Origin: Paracoccus sanguinis | GTDB taxonomy: Bacteria; Pseudomonadota; Alphaproteobacteria; Rhodobacterales; Rhodobacteraceae | DNA length: 64,000 bases | Assembly: GCF_900106665.1 (NCBI RefSeq) | Contig: NZ_FNNA01000006.1 | Span: 58,129 to 122,128, forward strand | Reading direction: 5' to 3' | Shown here: positions 57,918 to 63,841 of the stretch, in pieces | How positions within the stretch are numbered: position 1 is the first letter of the stretch | Layout: each line of letters begins with the position of its first letter | Made by a program: the position numbers and the translations under genes | Notes under the pieces: generated by a model | The model's database searches: none | The model's input: the letters and a program-made list of their open reading frames with translations, nothing else | Told to the model about the DNA's origin: nothing

Positions 57918-58540
57918 GACAGCACCCCCGCAACCACGAACAGCAGGTAGCCGCCCGCAAAGAGGCAGACGGCGCCCAATGCGTCGCCGATCCAGCTGTC
58001 GTCGAGCGCCCGCGCGGCGCGCAGCATGCGCCGTCCGGGTGAAACCCGCGCCTCGGGGCGGGGAGTGGCAGCTACCGCCGCCCCGAGGTCGGCCCTGTCC
58101 CCGGCGGGGGAGCGCCGGGTGAGGGATGGGCTGGATGCCGGTGCCGGCCCCTCGGGCCGCGCGATCTCGGGGGCCATCAGGCCGGGCCGCGCCGCGACCT
58201 CGGCATCGTATTCGGACGTGATCAGCCTGTGGAGCTGGCTCGTGATCAGGTTCCGGGTCCGCGCGAGGTGATCCTTGGCCCGCGCTCCGCCGAGCGAGCA
58301 GAGCAGCTCGCCGATCAGCTCGACACGCTGCCGCTCGGGCAGTGCCTCGACGGCCGCCCGCGCCGCGTAGACGGGGTCAAGGCGGCGCGCCAATCGCGCT
58401 CTCACCTCGGCCATGGTCTCGATGGACGAGACCGGGGCGTCGTCGCAGTCGATCTGCTGCGCGCCGGTCAGAGCCTGGCGGCGCTGGCGGGCGACCCGCG
58501 CGGCGCGATCGGCCGCGGTCTCGAGTTGCATGGGGCTCAC
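57914..58540 (-). CDS. Early protein with C-terminal transmembrane helix
   Basis: A 208-residue protein starting at GTG 58540, with AGAGG seven bases upstream and a GTGA overlap with the previous stop. The first 110 residues are helical and charged (LARTRNLITSQLHRLITSEYDAEVAARPG); a proline-rich link (about 125-155) and a final hydrophobic helix (IGDALGAVCLFAGGYLLFVVAGVLS, about 184-208) follow. It should be tail-anchored in the inner membrane. It might act in superinfection exclusion, but there is no direct evidence. Confidence 0.65.
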   Translation of the reverse strand: MSPMQLETAADRAARVARQRRQALTGAQQIDCDDAPVSSIETMAEVRARLARRLDPVYAARAAVEALPERQRVELIGELLCSLGGARAKDHLARTRNLITSQLHRLITSEYDAEVAARPGLMAPEIARPEGPAPASSPSLTRRSPAGDRADLGAAVAATPRPEARVSPGRRMLRAARALDDSWIGDALGAVCLFAGGYLLFVVAGVLS

Positions 58541-58761
58541 GCTTCAACCTCTCTTGAAAGGGTGGTGATGGCCGCTGGAACAGACGCATCCTCGGCACCG
58601 GCGGCGGCCGACCGGCGGGCGAGGTCGGGCGGCTCGCAGAACTCGGCGCGCATCAGGTCGCGCACCATCCAGTCCAGCCGCATGAAGGCCGCGGCCAGCT
58701 CGTCCTGGGCCGTGATGATCTCCGCGAGCCGGCGATGGCGCTCAGCTGCAGACGTAGCCAT
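58537..58761 (-). CDS. Small early protein
   Basis: A 74-residue helical protein (ATSAAERHRRLAEIITAQDELAAAFMRLDWMVRDLMRAEFCEPPDLARRSAAAGAEDASVPAAITTLSREVEA). GGGGG is seven bases before ATG 58761; a GTG directly upstream is possible. Overlaps both neighbouring genes, so it belongs to the early operon. No family recognised. Confidence 0.6.
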   Translation of the reverse strand: MATSAAERHRRLAEIITAQDELAAAFMRLDWMVRDLMRAEFCEPPDLARRSAAAGAEDASVPAAITTLSREVEA

Positions 58762-59039
58762 CACGCAACCCCCTTCCGGAGGTCTTCAGCATGGGTCTTG
58801 AAGCGGGCCAGATAGCCCGCGCGGACGACCTCGGGGCCTGCCGCGGTGATCAGCTTGGCCAGCAGGGCGCGCCCTTTGGGGCCCTTGGCGACACCGAACG
58901 TCGCATTTCTCGCGATGCTCGGGGCGACGCCGTTTTCGGCGCACCAGACCTCGAAGCTGCCACCGGTGGCCCGGAACGCGCCCACGATTGCCTCGTGGAG
59001 CATCACGCCCGGCTGGAAGGGGAAGGATTTTTCTGCCAT
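58761..59039 (-). CDS. First gene of the early operon (Ner/Cro-like position)
   Basis: A 92-residue protein (AEKSFPFQPGVMLHEAIVGAFRATGGSFEVWCAENGVAPSIARNATFGVAKGPKGRALLAKLITAAGPEVVRAGYLARFKTHAEDL). A helix-turn-helix-like stretch is possible around residues 28-55 (SFEVWCAENGVAPSIARNATFG). In Mu the first early gene, divergent from the repressor, is ner, a Cro-like DNA-binding protein that turns down both promoters. The same position and size support that role here, but the fold is unsure. AGG precedes the ATG; the outer inverted repeat (59038-59080) begins at the start codon. Confidence 0.6.
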   Translation of the reverse strand: MAEKSFPFQPGVMLHEAIVGAFRATGGSFEVWCAENGVAPSIARNATFGVAKGPKGRALLAKLITAAGPEVVRAGYLARFKTHAEDLRKGVA

Positions 59040-59080
59040 CTTGCCTCGCAAGGCGTCTCCGCGCCGTTACAAGGCAAGAT
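59038..59080. promoter_or_regulatory. Outer inverted repeat of the early control region
   Basis: ATCTTGCCT at 59038-59046 is the exact reverse complement of AGGCAAGAT at 59072-59080; the arms are 25 bases apart. They flank the leader of the first early gene. Probable binding site for the Ner-like protein or the repressor, or an mRNA stem over the ribosome-binding site. Confidence 0.6.
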
Positions 59081-59106
59081 ATGGTTCAAAATCTTGAACT
59101 CGTCAA
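59078..59106 (-). promoter_or_regulatory. Candidate early promoter
   Basis: On the minus strand TTGACG (59106-59101) is 17 bases from CATATC (59083-59078), about 40 bases before the first early gene. The -35 box is strong, the -10 box poor. One arm of the inner inverted repeat lies in the spacer, so a bound repressor would block it. Confidence 0.5.
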
Positions 59107-59128
59107 CAACTAAGGTCCAAGATTTTGA
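59086..59128. promoter_or_regulatory. Inner inverted repeat, probable repressor operator
   Basis: TCAAAATCTTG (59086-59096) and CAAGATTTTGA (59118-59128) are exact reverse complements of 11 bases, 21 bases apart (centre to centre 32, three helix turns). They bracket the -35 box of the candidate early promoter and overlap the TTG start codon of the repressor gene, so they could serve both repression of the early operon and autoregulation. Confidence 0.65.
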
Positions 59129-59816
59129 CCGCGGGCGCCGCATTCTTGCGGAACGCGAACGGCTGGGCCTGTCACAGCCTGCGTTCGCTGAGCGAGGAGG
59201 CGTCTCTAAGGGTTCTCAGATCCTTTACGAGAAGGGTAAGGCCCCAACCGCTGACTATCTTGCGGCAATAGCCCAACACGGCGCGGATGTGTCTTTCATC
59301 TTGACTGGGAAAACGCCGTCCGACCGCCTTGCTGCGCTGACCGCCGACGCACTCCACGTCGCCGACGACTTTGCCAGCATCCCGATCCACGACGCGTTCC
59401 TCGCCGCGGGGTATTCGGCGCAAAACGACACCGAGGCAGTGATCGGCCACCTCGCGTTCCGTCGCGACTGGCTCGACCGCATGGGCATCGCGGCCGACAA
59501 GGCGCGGATCGCCCGGGTCCGCGGCGACAGCATGGCACCCACCCTGCACGACGACGACATGGTGTTGATCGACACCGGCTCGCGCGAGGTCGCGGTGCGC
59601 AAACGCGGCCCCGAGGATCGGCGCCTGCCCCCGATCTATGCCGTGAACACAGCCGACGGACCGAGGATCAAGCGCGTGGAGCGACCCGAGACCGGCCAGA
59701 TGCAGCTGCTGTCCGACAACAACGAATTCCCGGTCGAAGTCCTGACCGGCGACCGCCTCAAGCGCGCCGAGATCATCGGTCGGGTGGTCTGGTGGGGGCA
59801 CACGGTGAGGGAGTGA
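59094..59816 (+). CDS. Phage repressor: XRE helix-turn-helix plus S24 (LexA-like) peptidase
   Basis: A 240-residue CI-like repressor. The helix-turn-helix is at about 16-50 (ILAERERLGLSQPAFAERGGVSKGSQILYEKG); the S24 peptidase has the serine in RGDSMAPTLHDDDMVLID (S146) and the lysine in RIKRVERPE (K193). An Ala-Gly pair (105-106) just before the catalytic domain could be the self-cleavage site, which would make the prophage SOS-inducible, unlike Mu c. The start is put at TTG 59094, the only start codon in frame before the HTH; no Shine-Dalgarno is seen and the operator overlaps it. The downstream micro-ORF begins 4 bases after the stop. Confidence 0.85.
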   Translation: MNSSTTKVQDFDRGRRILAERERLGLSQPAFAERGGVSKGSQILYEKGKAPTADYLAAIAQHGADVSFILTGKTPSDRLAALTADALHVADDFASIPIHDAFLAAGYSAQNDTEAVIGHLAFRRDWLDRMGIAADKARIARVRGDSMAPTLHDDDMVLIDTGSREVAVRKRGPEDRRLPPIYAVNTADGPRIKRVERPETGQMQLLSDNNEFPVEVLTGDRLKRAEIIGRVVWWGHTVRE

Positions 59817-59819
59817 AGC

Positions 59820-59924
59820 ATGAGCGATAAGGATAAGTGCGGACAGATTGATAAGAGCCAGCGCCCAATCGCTGACAGGTCGCCGGTCGCTCCAGCAGCG
59901 ACCAAGCCTCAACCTAAGGACTGA
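59820..59924 (+). CDS. Micro-ORF 1 after the repressor (ends KPQPKD)
   Basis: A 34-residue, hydrophilic frame (MSDKDKCGQIDKSQRPIADRSPVAPAATKPQPKD). GGGAG at the end of the repressor gene is six bases before its ATG, so it is placed for coupled translation. Its last codons (AAG-GAC) contain AAGGA, the ribosome-binding site of the next micro-ORF. First of three in a row with similar ends. No relative is known to me. Confidence 0.5.
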   Translation: MSDKDKCGQIDKSQRPIADRSPVAPAATKPQPKD

Positions 59925-59928
59925 TATT

Positions 59929-60024
59929 ATGAGCCGAATCCGGGTCGGCGATAGCCAGCGTCCCGCGCCGTCGAAGCCCTCGACAGGTTCTACCGCCCCA
60001 TCTAAACCGCAACCGAAGGACTGA
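59929..60024 (+). CDS. Micro-ORF 2 (ends KPQPKD)
   Basis: A 31-residue frame (MSRIRVGDSQRPAPSKPSTGSTAPSKPQPKD). The AAGGA inside the end of micro-ORF 1 is eight bases before its ATG. It shares SQRP, a T/APA..K run and the KPQPKD end with micro-ORF 1, so both may come from a duplication. The end again carries AAGGA for the next frame. Confidence 0.5.
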   Translation: MSRIRVGDSQRPAPSKPSTGSTAPSKPQPKD

Positions 60025-60026
60025 CC

Positions 60027-60200
60027 ATGGCGGACAGCGACCGCACGGAACGCCAGCTCGGCAGCAAGCAGCCAAACGGCGAGCAGGTCAGCACTCCCTC
60101 GCATCGGCCCACCGGAGACTTCTCCATGAGGCCGTCAGCCGAAACAGTCGTCGTGCGGCAGTTGGCTACGGCGCCGGCGAAGCCCAAGGAGAAGGACTAG
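60027..60200 (+). CDS. Micro-ORF 3 (ends KPKEKD)
   Basis: A 57-residue frame starting MADSDRTERQLGSKQPNGEQ and ending ATAPAKPKEKD, two bases after micro-ORF 2. AAGGA in the end of micro-ORF 2 is about six bases before its ATG. It is longer than the first two but keeps the low-complexity A/P/K end. It finishes 3 bases into the convergent membrane-protein gene. Confidence 0.5.
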   Translation: MADSDRTERQLGSKQPNGEQVSTPSHRPTGDFSMRPSAETVVVRQLATAPAKPKEKD

Positions 60201-60811
60201 GCCCTGCGGGTTATATCGATCCGCTCGATATCTGCGGCCTTGAAGAAAGACAGTTCGAAGCCGTTCTCGCCTTCGGGATTGCAATCCTGCCAAGCCTCGC
60301 CCTGTTTGCGCAGTGCGGTAATGTACATCGCGACTGAGCCATCTTCGCCCCAGAGACAGGGCCCTAGTGGTGCGTCATTAAAACGGGCGAGATCGTCGCA
60401 AAGGTAAGACTTGCCGGACTTCAGCACCACGACGAGCTGTGTGGGGCCACGCAGGTCCTCGGCCAGCATCGACCGCCAGACATCGGCGTGGCCATCGTGA
60501 TCGACCAGCTTTGCCTCTCTCAGGGTTTTGCGCAGCCAACACGAGAGCCAGCGACGCCAGACGATTGCGAGGCAAAGCGTGCCGAGGGTCGCCAACACAG
60601 ATCCGGATAAGGAGTATGTTCCCGCCAGCGTCGCGAGCAGCGCGGAAATAAGCCTCGCCAGCGTGGCAAAGACAACGACCAGAAAAGTCTCGTCGAAGGT
60701 CTTGTGATGGCTGTTCCTGCCGACGAAGGCGATGCGATAGGCGACATAGCCTGTCGCGAACAACCATAAGAAATCATAGGGCAGCGTGGTAAACGTCTCG
60801 GGCGCGAGCAT
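60197..60811 (-). CDS. Membrane protein (DUF6338-like)
   Basis: A 204-residue protein. Three hydrophobic segments lie in the first 90 residues (about 10-30, 42-66, 70-90), followed by a soluble C-terminal part with QLVVVLKSGKSYLCDDLARFND and EGENGFELSFFKAADIERIDI; this layout is that of DUF6338-type membrane proteins. AGGAGG is five bases before the ATG. It is transcribed towards the repressor operon. In prophages such lone membrane proteins next to the repressor often act in superinfection exclusion; that role is a guess here. Confidence 0.65.
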   Translation of the reverse strand: MLAPETFTTLPYDFLWLFATGYVAYRIAFVGRNSHHKTFDETFLVVVFATLARLISALLATLAGTYSLSGSVLATLGTLCLAIVWRRWLSCWLRKTLREAKLVDHDGHADVWRSMLAEDLRGPTQLVVVLKSGKSYLCDDLARFNDAPLGPCLWGEDGSVAMYITALRKQGEAWQDCNPEGENGFELSFFKAADIERIDITRRA

Positions 60812-60881
60812 GCGTTCCTCCTGCTAGCCGCCGCAATTTGCCACAGGTTGACAAGATTGAGAATCCGTAGCCGGCGTGCAA

Positions 60882-60911
60882 TTGCGCGATGTTCACTTTT
60901 TGTTCTACAAT
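60882..60911 (+). promoter_or_regulatory. Candidate promoter of the Dam methylase gene
   Basis: TTGCGC (60882-60887) and TACAAT (60906-60911) are 18 bases apart, with the methylase ATG 26 bases further on. The surrounding sequence is AT-rich (CACTTTTTGTTC). A fair sigma-70-like match. Confidence 0.45.
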
Positions 60912-60937
60912 GCGCGTCGGGAACTACGGGTACCGCC

Positions 60938-61741
60938 ATGCTTACACCGATCACCTCAACCTCTCCGGTAGCGCCTTGGCTGGGCGGCAAGCGCAACCTC
61001 GCACGCCGCATCTGCGCGATCCTCGACGCCTCCCCCTGCATCACCTACGCCGAGCCCTTCGTCGGCATGGGGGGCATCTTCCTGCGCCGCTCCGCCCGGC
61101 CGCGGGCCGAGGTGATCAACGACCGTGCGAGAGACATCGCCAACCTGTTCCGCATCCTCCAGCGCCATTACCCGCAGTTTCTCGAAACCCTGCGCTTCCA
61201 GCTCACCACCCGAGCCGAGTTCGAGCGCCTGGTGGCGGTGGACCCAGACACCCTCACTGACCTCGAGCGGGCTGGGAGGTTCCTGTACCTTCAGCGGACC
61301 GCCTTCGGCGGAAAGGTCAGCGGCCGGAATTTTGGGGTCACCCGCGAAAGGCCTGGCCGCTTTAACCTCACCACCCTTGAGCCGATGCTCGAAGATCTGC
61401 ACAGCCGCCTGGCCGGCGTGGTGATCGAGTGCCTCGACTGGTCAGCGTTCATCCCCCGTTATGACAGCCCCGACACCCTGTTTTACCTCGATCCGCCCTA
61501 CTGGGGCTGCGAGGCGGATTACGGGCGTCAGCTGTTCTGCCGCGACGACTTCCAGCGGCTCGCCGCCGTTCTCGCGGGTATCCGTGGCCGGTTTCTGCTC
61601 TCGCTCAACGACGTGCCGGAGGTCCGCGAGCTGTTCGGGGCCTTTGCCCTCGAAGAGGTCCGCACGACCTACACGATTGGCGGCGCCCGCAAGGAGCCGG
61701 CAGGGTCGCGCGCCGAGCTGCTGATCAGCAATTTCCGCTGA
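60938..61741 (+). CDS. Dam-type (D12 class) DNA adenine N6-methyltransferase
   Basis: A 267-residue D12 class methylase: PWLGGKRNLARRI (13-25) at the start, motif I AEPFVGMGGIFL (38-49), motif IV FYLDPPYWG (182-190, DPPY catalytic) and the C-terminal SRAELLISNFR. These enzymes methylate adenine, often in GATC, but the target of this one cannot be read from sequence. No endonuclease partner is adjacent, so it is an orphan methylase, fitting a phage that hides its DNA from host restriction. Mu uses the unrelated Mom for this. The gene stop overlaps a following ATG (TGATG) that opens only a short frame. Confidence 0.88.
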   Translation: MLTPITSTSPVAPWLGGKRNLARRICAILDASPCITYAEPFVGMGGIFLRRSARPRAEVINDRARDIANLFRILQRHYPQFLETLRFQLTTRAEFERLVAVDPDTLTDLERAGRFLYLQRTAFGGKVSGRNFGVTRERPGRFNLTTLEPMLEDLHSRLAGVVIECLDWSAFIPRYDSPDTLFYLDPPYWGCEADYGRQLFCRDDFQRLAAVLAGIRGRFLLSLNDVPEVRELFGAFALEEVRTTYTIGGARKEPAGSRAELLISNFR

Positions 61742-61790
61742 TGGTTCGTCGCAGCACTGCACAGGCCAAGATCGATGAGGGAGCGTTCCC

Positions 61791-62009
61791 TGTCCGGCTG
61801 CGAGTGGCCAGACCACAGACGACCTGTTCGCCTTCCTGACCTGCCCGCCAAATGCCGAGGTTGCCGCCGTTCACCCTAAGGCAATGCCTGTCATTCTCAC
61901 CGCCCAAGAGGAGTGGGAGGTGTGGATGACGCAGCCATTTGAACTTGCAGTCCACCTTCAGAGGCCGCTGCCTGACGGGGCGCTTTCGCTTGTCGAAAGC
62001 CCTGTATGA
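61791..62009 (+). pseudogene. 3' fragment of an SRAP (YedK/HMCES-type) gene
   Basis: About 72 codons in one frame match the C-terminal end of SOS-response associated peptidases: DDLFAFLTCPPNAEVAAVHPKAMPVILTAQEEWEVWMTQPFELAVHLQRPLPDGALSLVE, where PNAEV...HPKAMPVIL..EEW is the family signature. The catalytic N-terminal Cys2 part is missing; a stop at 61776 closes the frame upstream. SRAP proteins attach covalently to abasic sites in single-stranded DNA. The remnant lies right after the methylase, so the missing 5' part may have been removed by the insertion or loss that made the present junction. Confidence 0.75.
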
Positions 62010-62414
62010 GCCTGGAAATCGCGTCCCACTTAGTCCAAGCGCCTGCCGCACACTTATGCTGGTCAGCCCGCTGTAATTGCTGCATAAATCGCTAAGTGGG
62101 ACGCTCGATCCCTAAGTGGGCGGGCAGCGTCCCACTTAGGATGGCATTGGAGCGTCAGTTCCGGAGCGCCTGGCACCGGCTACTACCCCGATTGAACCAG
62201 CATTGAAGGGGTTTTCACGCGGTTCTCTCGCGCTTCCGCTTCGGCCTAACCCGTGCCGGTTCAGAGGTCGAAACCAGCCGAGATCGCCACTTTCTGCAAA
62301 CTTCACCGCTGGTCCGCTAGAGGCTCCCATCAACCCCTCTCGGGCCCGCTTTTCCTGGCCCTTCGCAGCTCTTCGCTGATCTCCGCGGCTCTTCGCAGGT
62401 CTCTGCAAGATCAG
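62010..62414. other. Gap between the SRAP fragment and the recombinase pseudogene
   Basis: A 405-base stretch without a supportable gene. Its first third holds four copies of GCGTCCCACTTAG (separate entry). The rest has short GCTCTTCGC direct repeats around 62368-62396 but no recognised gene or RNA. Confidence 0.4.
62021..62139. repeat. Cluster of GCGTCCCACTTAG repeats in both orientations
   Basis: Exact 13-base copies are at 62021-62033 and 62127-62139 (forward) and 62092-62104 (reverse); a fourth reverse copy at 62112-62124 keeps nine bases (CTAAGTGGG). The last two form an interrupted palindrome, and the two reverse copies are 20 bases apart. They lie upstream of the recombinase pseudogene, where arm-type or excisionase sites of tyrosine integrases usually are. 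Not a CRISPR: the spacing is irregular and orientations are mixed. Confidence 0.7.
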
Positions 62415-63841
62415 GTGTCACCTAACAACGTCACCCGCCAGCAGGCGACCTATGTCTTGCGCCCCCGCATTCCGACGGTGGCAGGGGCCGGGTCGCTCCA
62501 GGTCATCCTGTGCACGACCGCCCCCCGCGCGGCCCGACGGATCGCCACCATTTTCACGCTGCGATCGTCCGCGGAATTCGACGACATGATAGAACGACGG
62601 CTCACCCCCGCCGAGGCAAAGTCCCTGCTGGACGGGGTGGTGCGCGACGAACTCGAGCCGGCCGGCGCCTATTGCGCGGTGAGAGTCGGGCGGCCTACGG
62701 ATGACGAAGCCACCGAGCGCCGCGAGGACATGGCCCACGGGCTGGCGCTGCGGTTGTTGGCCGATGGTGGCATAGGTGCCCAGCTGACGGACACGGCACG
62801 GCAGCGGCTGGCGGTTGACGGCTACGACGCACCGCTGATCGAACACGTTGGCCGGTGCCTCGATCTTCAGCGCACGGTCGAGGAAACGCCGGCCGTCACG
62901 GCGACGTTGACGCGGCGGCTGACCGGGCTTCTGGGCGAGCCGCCAAGTGAGCTTATGCTGCGGGAGGCGCGACGCTTGCCGATGTGGGGGCGGAGCGCGG
63001 CGCCGATGGCGACCGACAAGCTCGCAGCCCAGGAGTCCGACCTGGCCGCCGAGGCGGTCGAAAATTTGCTCTCTGCCGTTTCTGAGGTCGGTACCGCGGC
63101 TCGTGGCCTCAACCATAGGTCCAACTCTGACCAGGACCGATATCCGGCCGCATCCGTTCATGGATCCTTTTCGCGGAAAGGGATCTGTCCCGTAAAGGTC
63201 TCTGCCGAACCCGACCCAAAGGACCGTAGGATCCTGAAGGGACCTGTCCTTCAGGACCTGCCCGCCTACAATCCCGATCTCGTTGCTGTGGCGCGCAGCA
63301 TGGCAGGGCGCAAGCAGACCCGCGGCCGCGTGGCCGACCGCACCGCCCACCAGATCGGGGCGACCGCCAGGCTCTTCAGCGAGGCCGCCGGCATCCGCGA
63401 TGTTCGCGAGGTCACCCAAGCGCGCCTTGCCCGCTTCATCGAGGCTATGGCGCAGCTGCCGCCGCTCTATCGCAAAGCGCCGTCGAGCGGAGCATGACGC
63501 TCGGCCAGATCATCGCGAACGCTAGCCGGGTCGGAAAGTCGCAGGGACTGTCGCCGGCGACCGTGAACCGCAACCTCGGCTTCCGCGGCCAGATCCTCAA
63601 GCACGCGCGGCTGCAGGAGATAGAGGTCAGCGATCGGCTTGATCTTACCAACCTCCGCGAGGTCGACGCGCGGGACGCCCGCGATGCCGTCCTGCCATTC
63701 AGCCAGGAGGACCTCCGGCGCCTCTTTCGTTCGCCGGTCTGGACGGGGTCACGCTCGCCGTCGCGGCGGCTGGAGCCCGGGACGGAGATTATCCGCGACG
63801 GTCTCTACTGGCTGCCGCTGCTCGCTGCCTATACCGGGGCG
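62415..63841 (+). pseudogene. Tyrosine recombinase/integrase, frameshifted and truncated
   Basis: The first frame (GTG 62415 to TGA 63497) has a Rhodobacteraceae-type integrase start (NNVTRQQATYVLRPRIPTVAGAGSLQVILCTTAPRAARRIATIF) and runs to LARFIEAMAQLPPLYRKAPSSGA. The protein goes on in another frame from ATG 63494 (overlap ATGA): MTLGQIIANASRVGKSQGLSPATVNRNLGFRGQILKHAR, then DGLYWLPLLAAYTGAR, the start of the catalytic domain with its first arginine. Right after it the sequence turns into antisense pccB. The R-K-HxxR-Y remainder is missing, so it cannot be active. Confidence 0.8.

Larger units (their letters stand above)
25269..61741 (-). mobile_element. Mu-like transposable prophage (B3/RcapMu type, siphovirus tail)
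   Basis: Continuous phage module order on the minus strand: repressor/early control (59.0-59.8 kb), ParB-like, MuA, MuB, Gam, gp16-like, Mor-like, lysis, Mu head genes gp25-gp29/F/I/Z/T/gp35/gp36/G, then a siphovirus tail. All replication, packaging, head and tail functions look intact, so it may be inducible. The low-coordinate end is placed at TG (25269) because two transposase-site-like repeats follow at once. The high-coordinate end is uncertain: the repressor (to 59816) is surely included, the micro-ORFs, membrane protein and Dam methylase probably are; no matching inverted tip or 5-base target duplication was found. Confidence 0.85.

Noticed and set aside
60895..60915. TTCTACAATG as the left tip of the prophage (CTACA is the complement of TGTAG)
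   Set aside because: No copy of the 18-base repeat lies inside it, the neighbouring 5 bases do not match ACGTC, and TACAAT is better read as the -10 box of the methylase promoter.
61876..61893. CTAAGGCAATGCCTGTCA as an inverted copy of the transposase-site repeat
   Set aside because: Only about 12 of 18 bases agree, no second copy at 22-base spacing exists, and it lies within the coding part of the SRAP fragment.
62021..62139. The GCGTCCCACTTAG cluster as a CRISPR array
   Set aside because: Units are only 13 bases, occur in both orientations, spacing is irregular and no cas genes are near.
62418..63419. A 333-codon minus-strand frame opposite the recombinase
   Set aside because: The plus strand matches integrase sequence in two consecutive frames; the minus frame has no recognisable domain.
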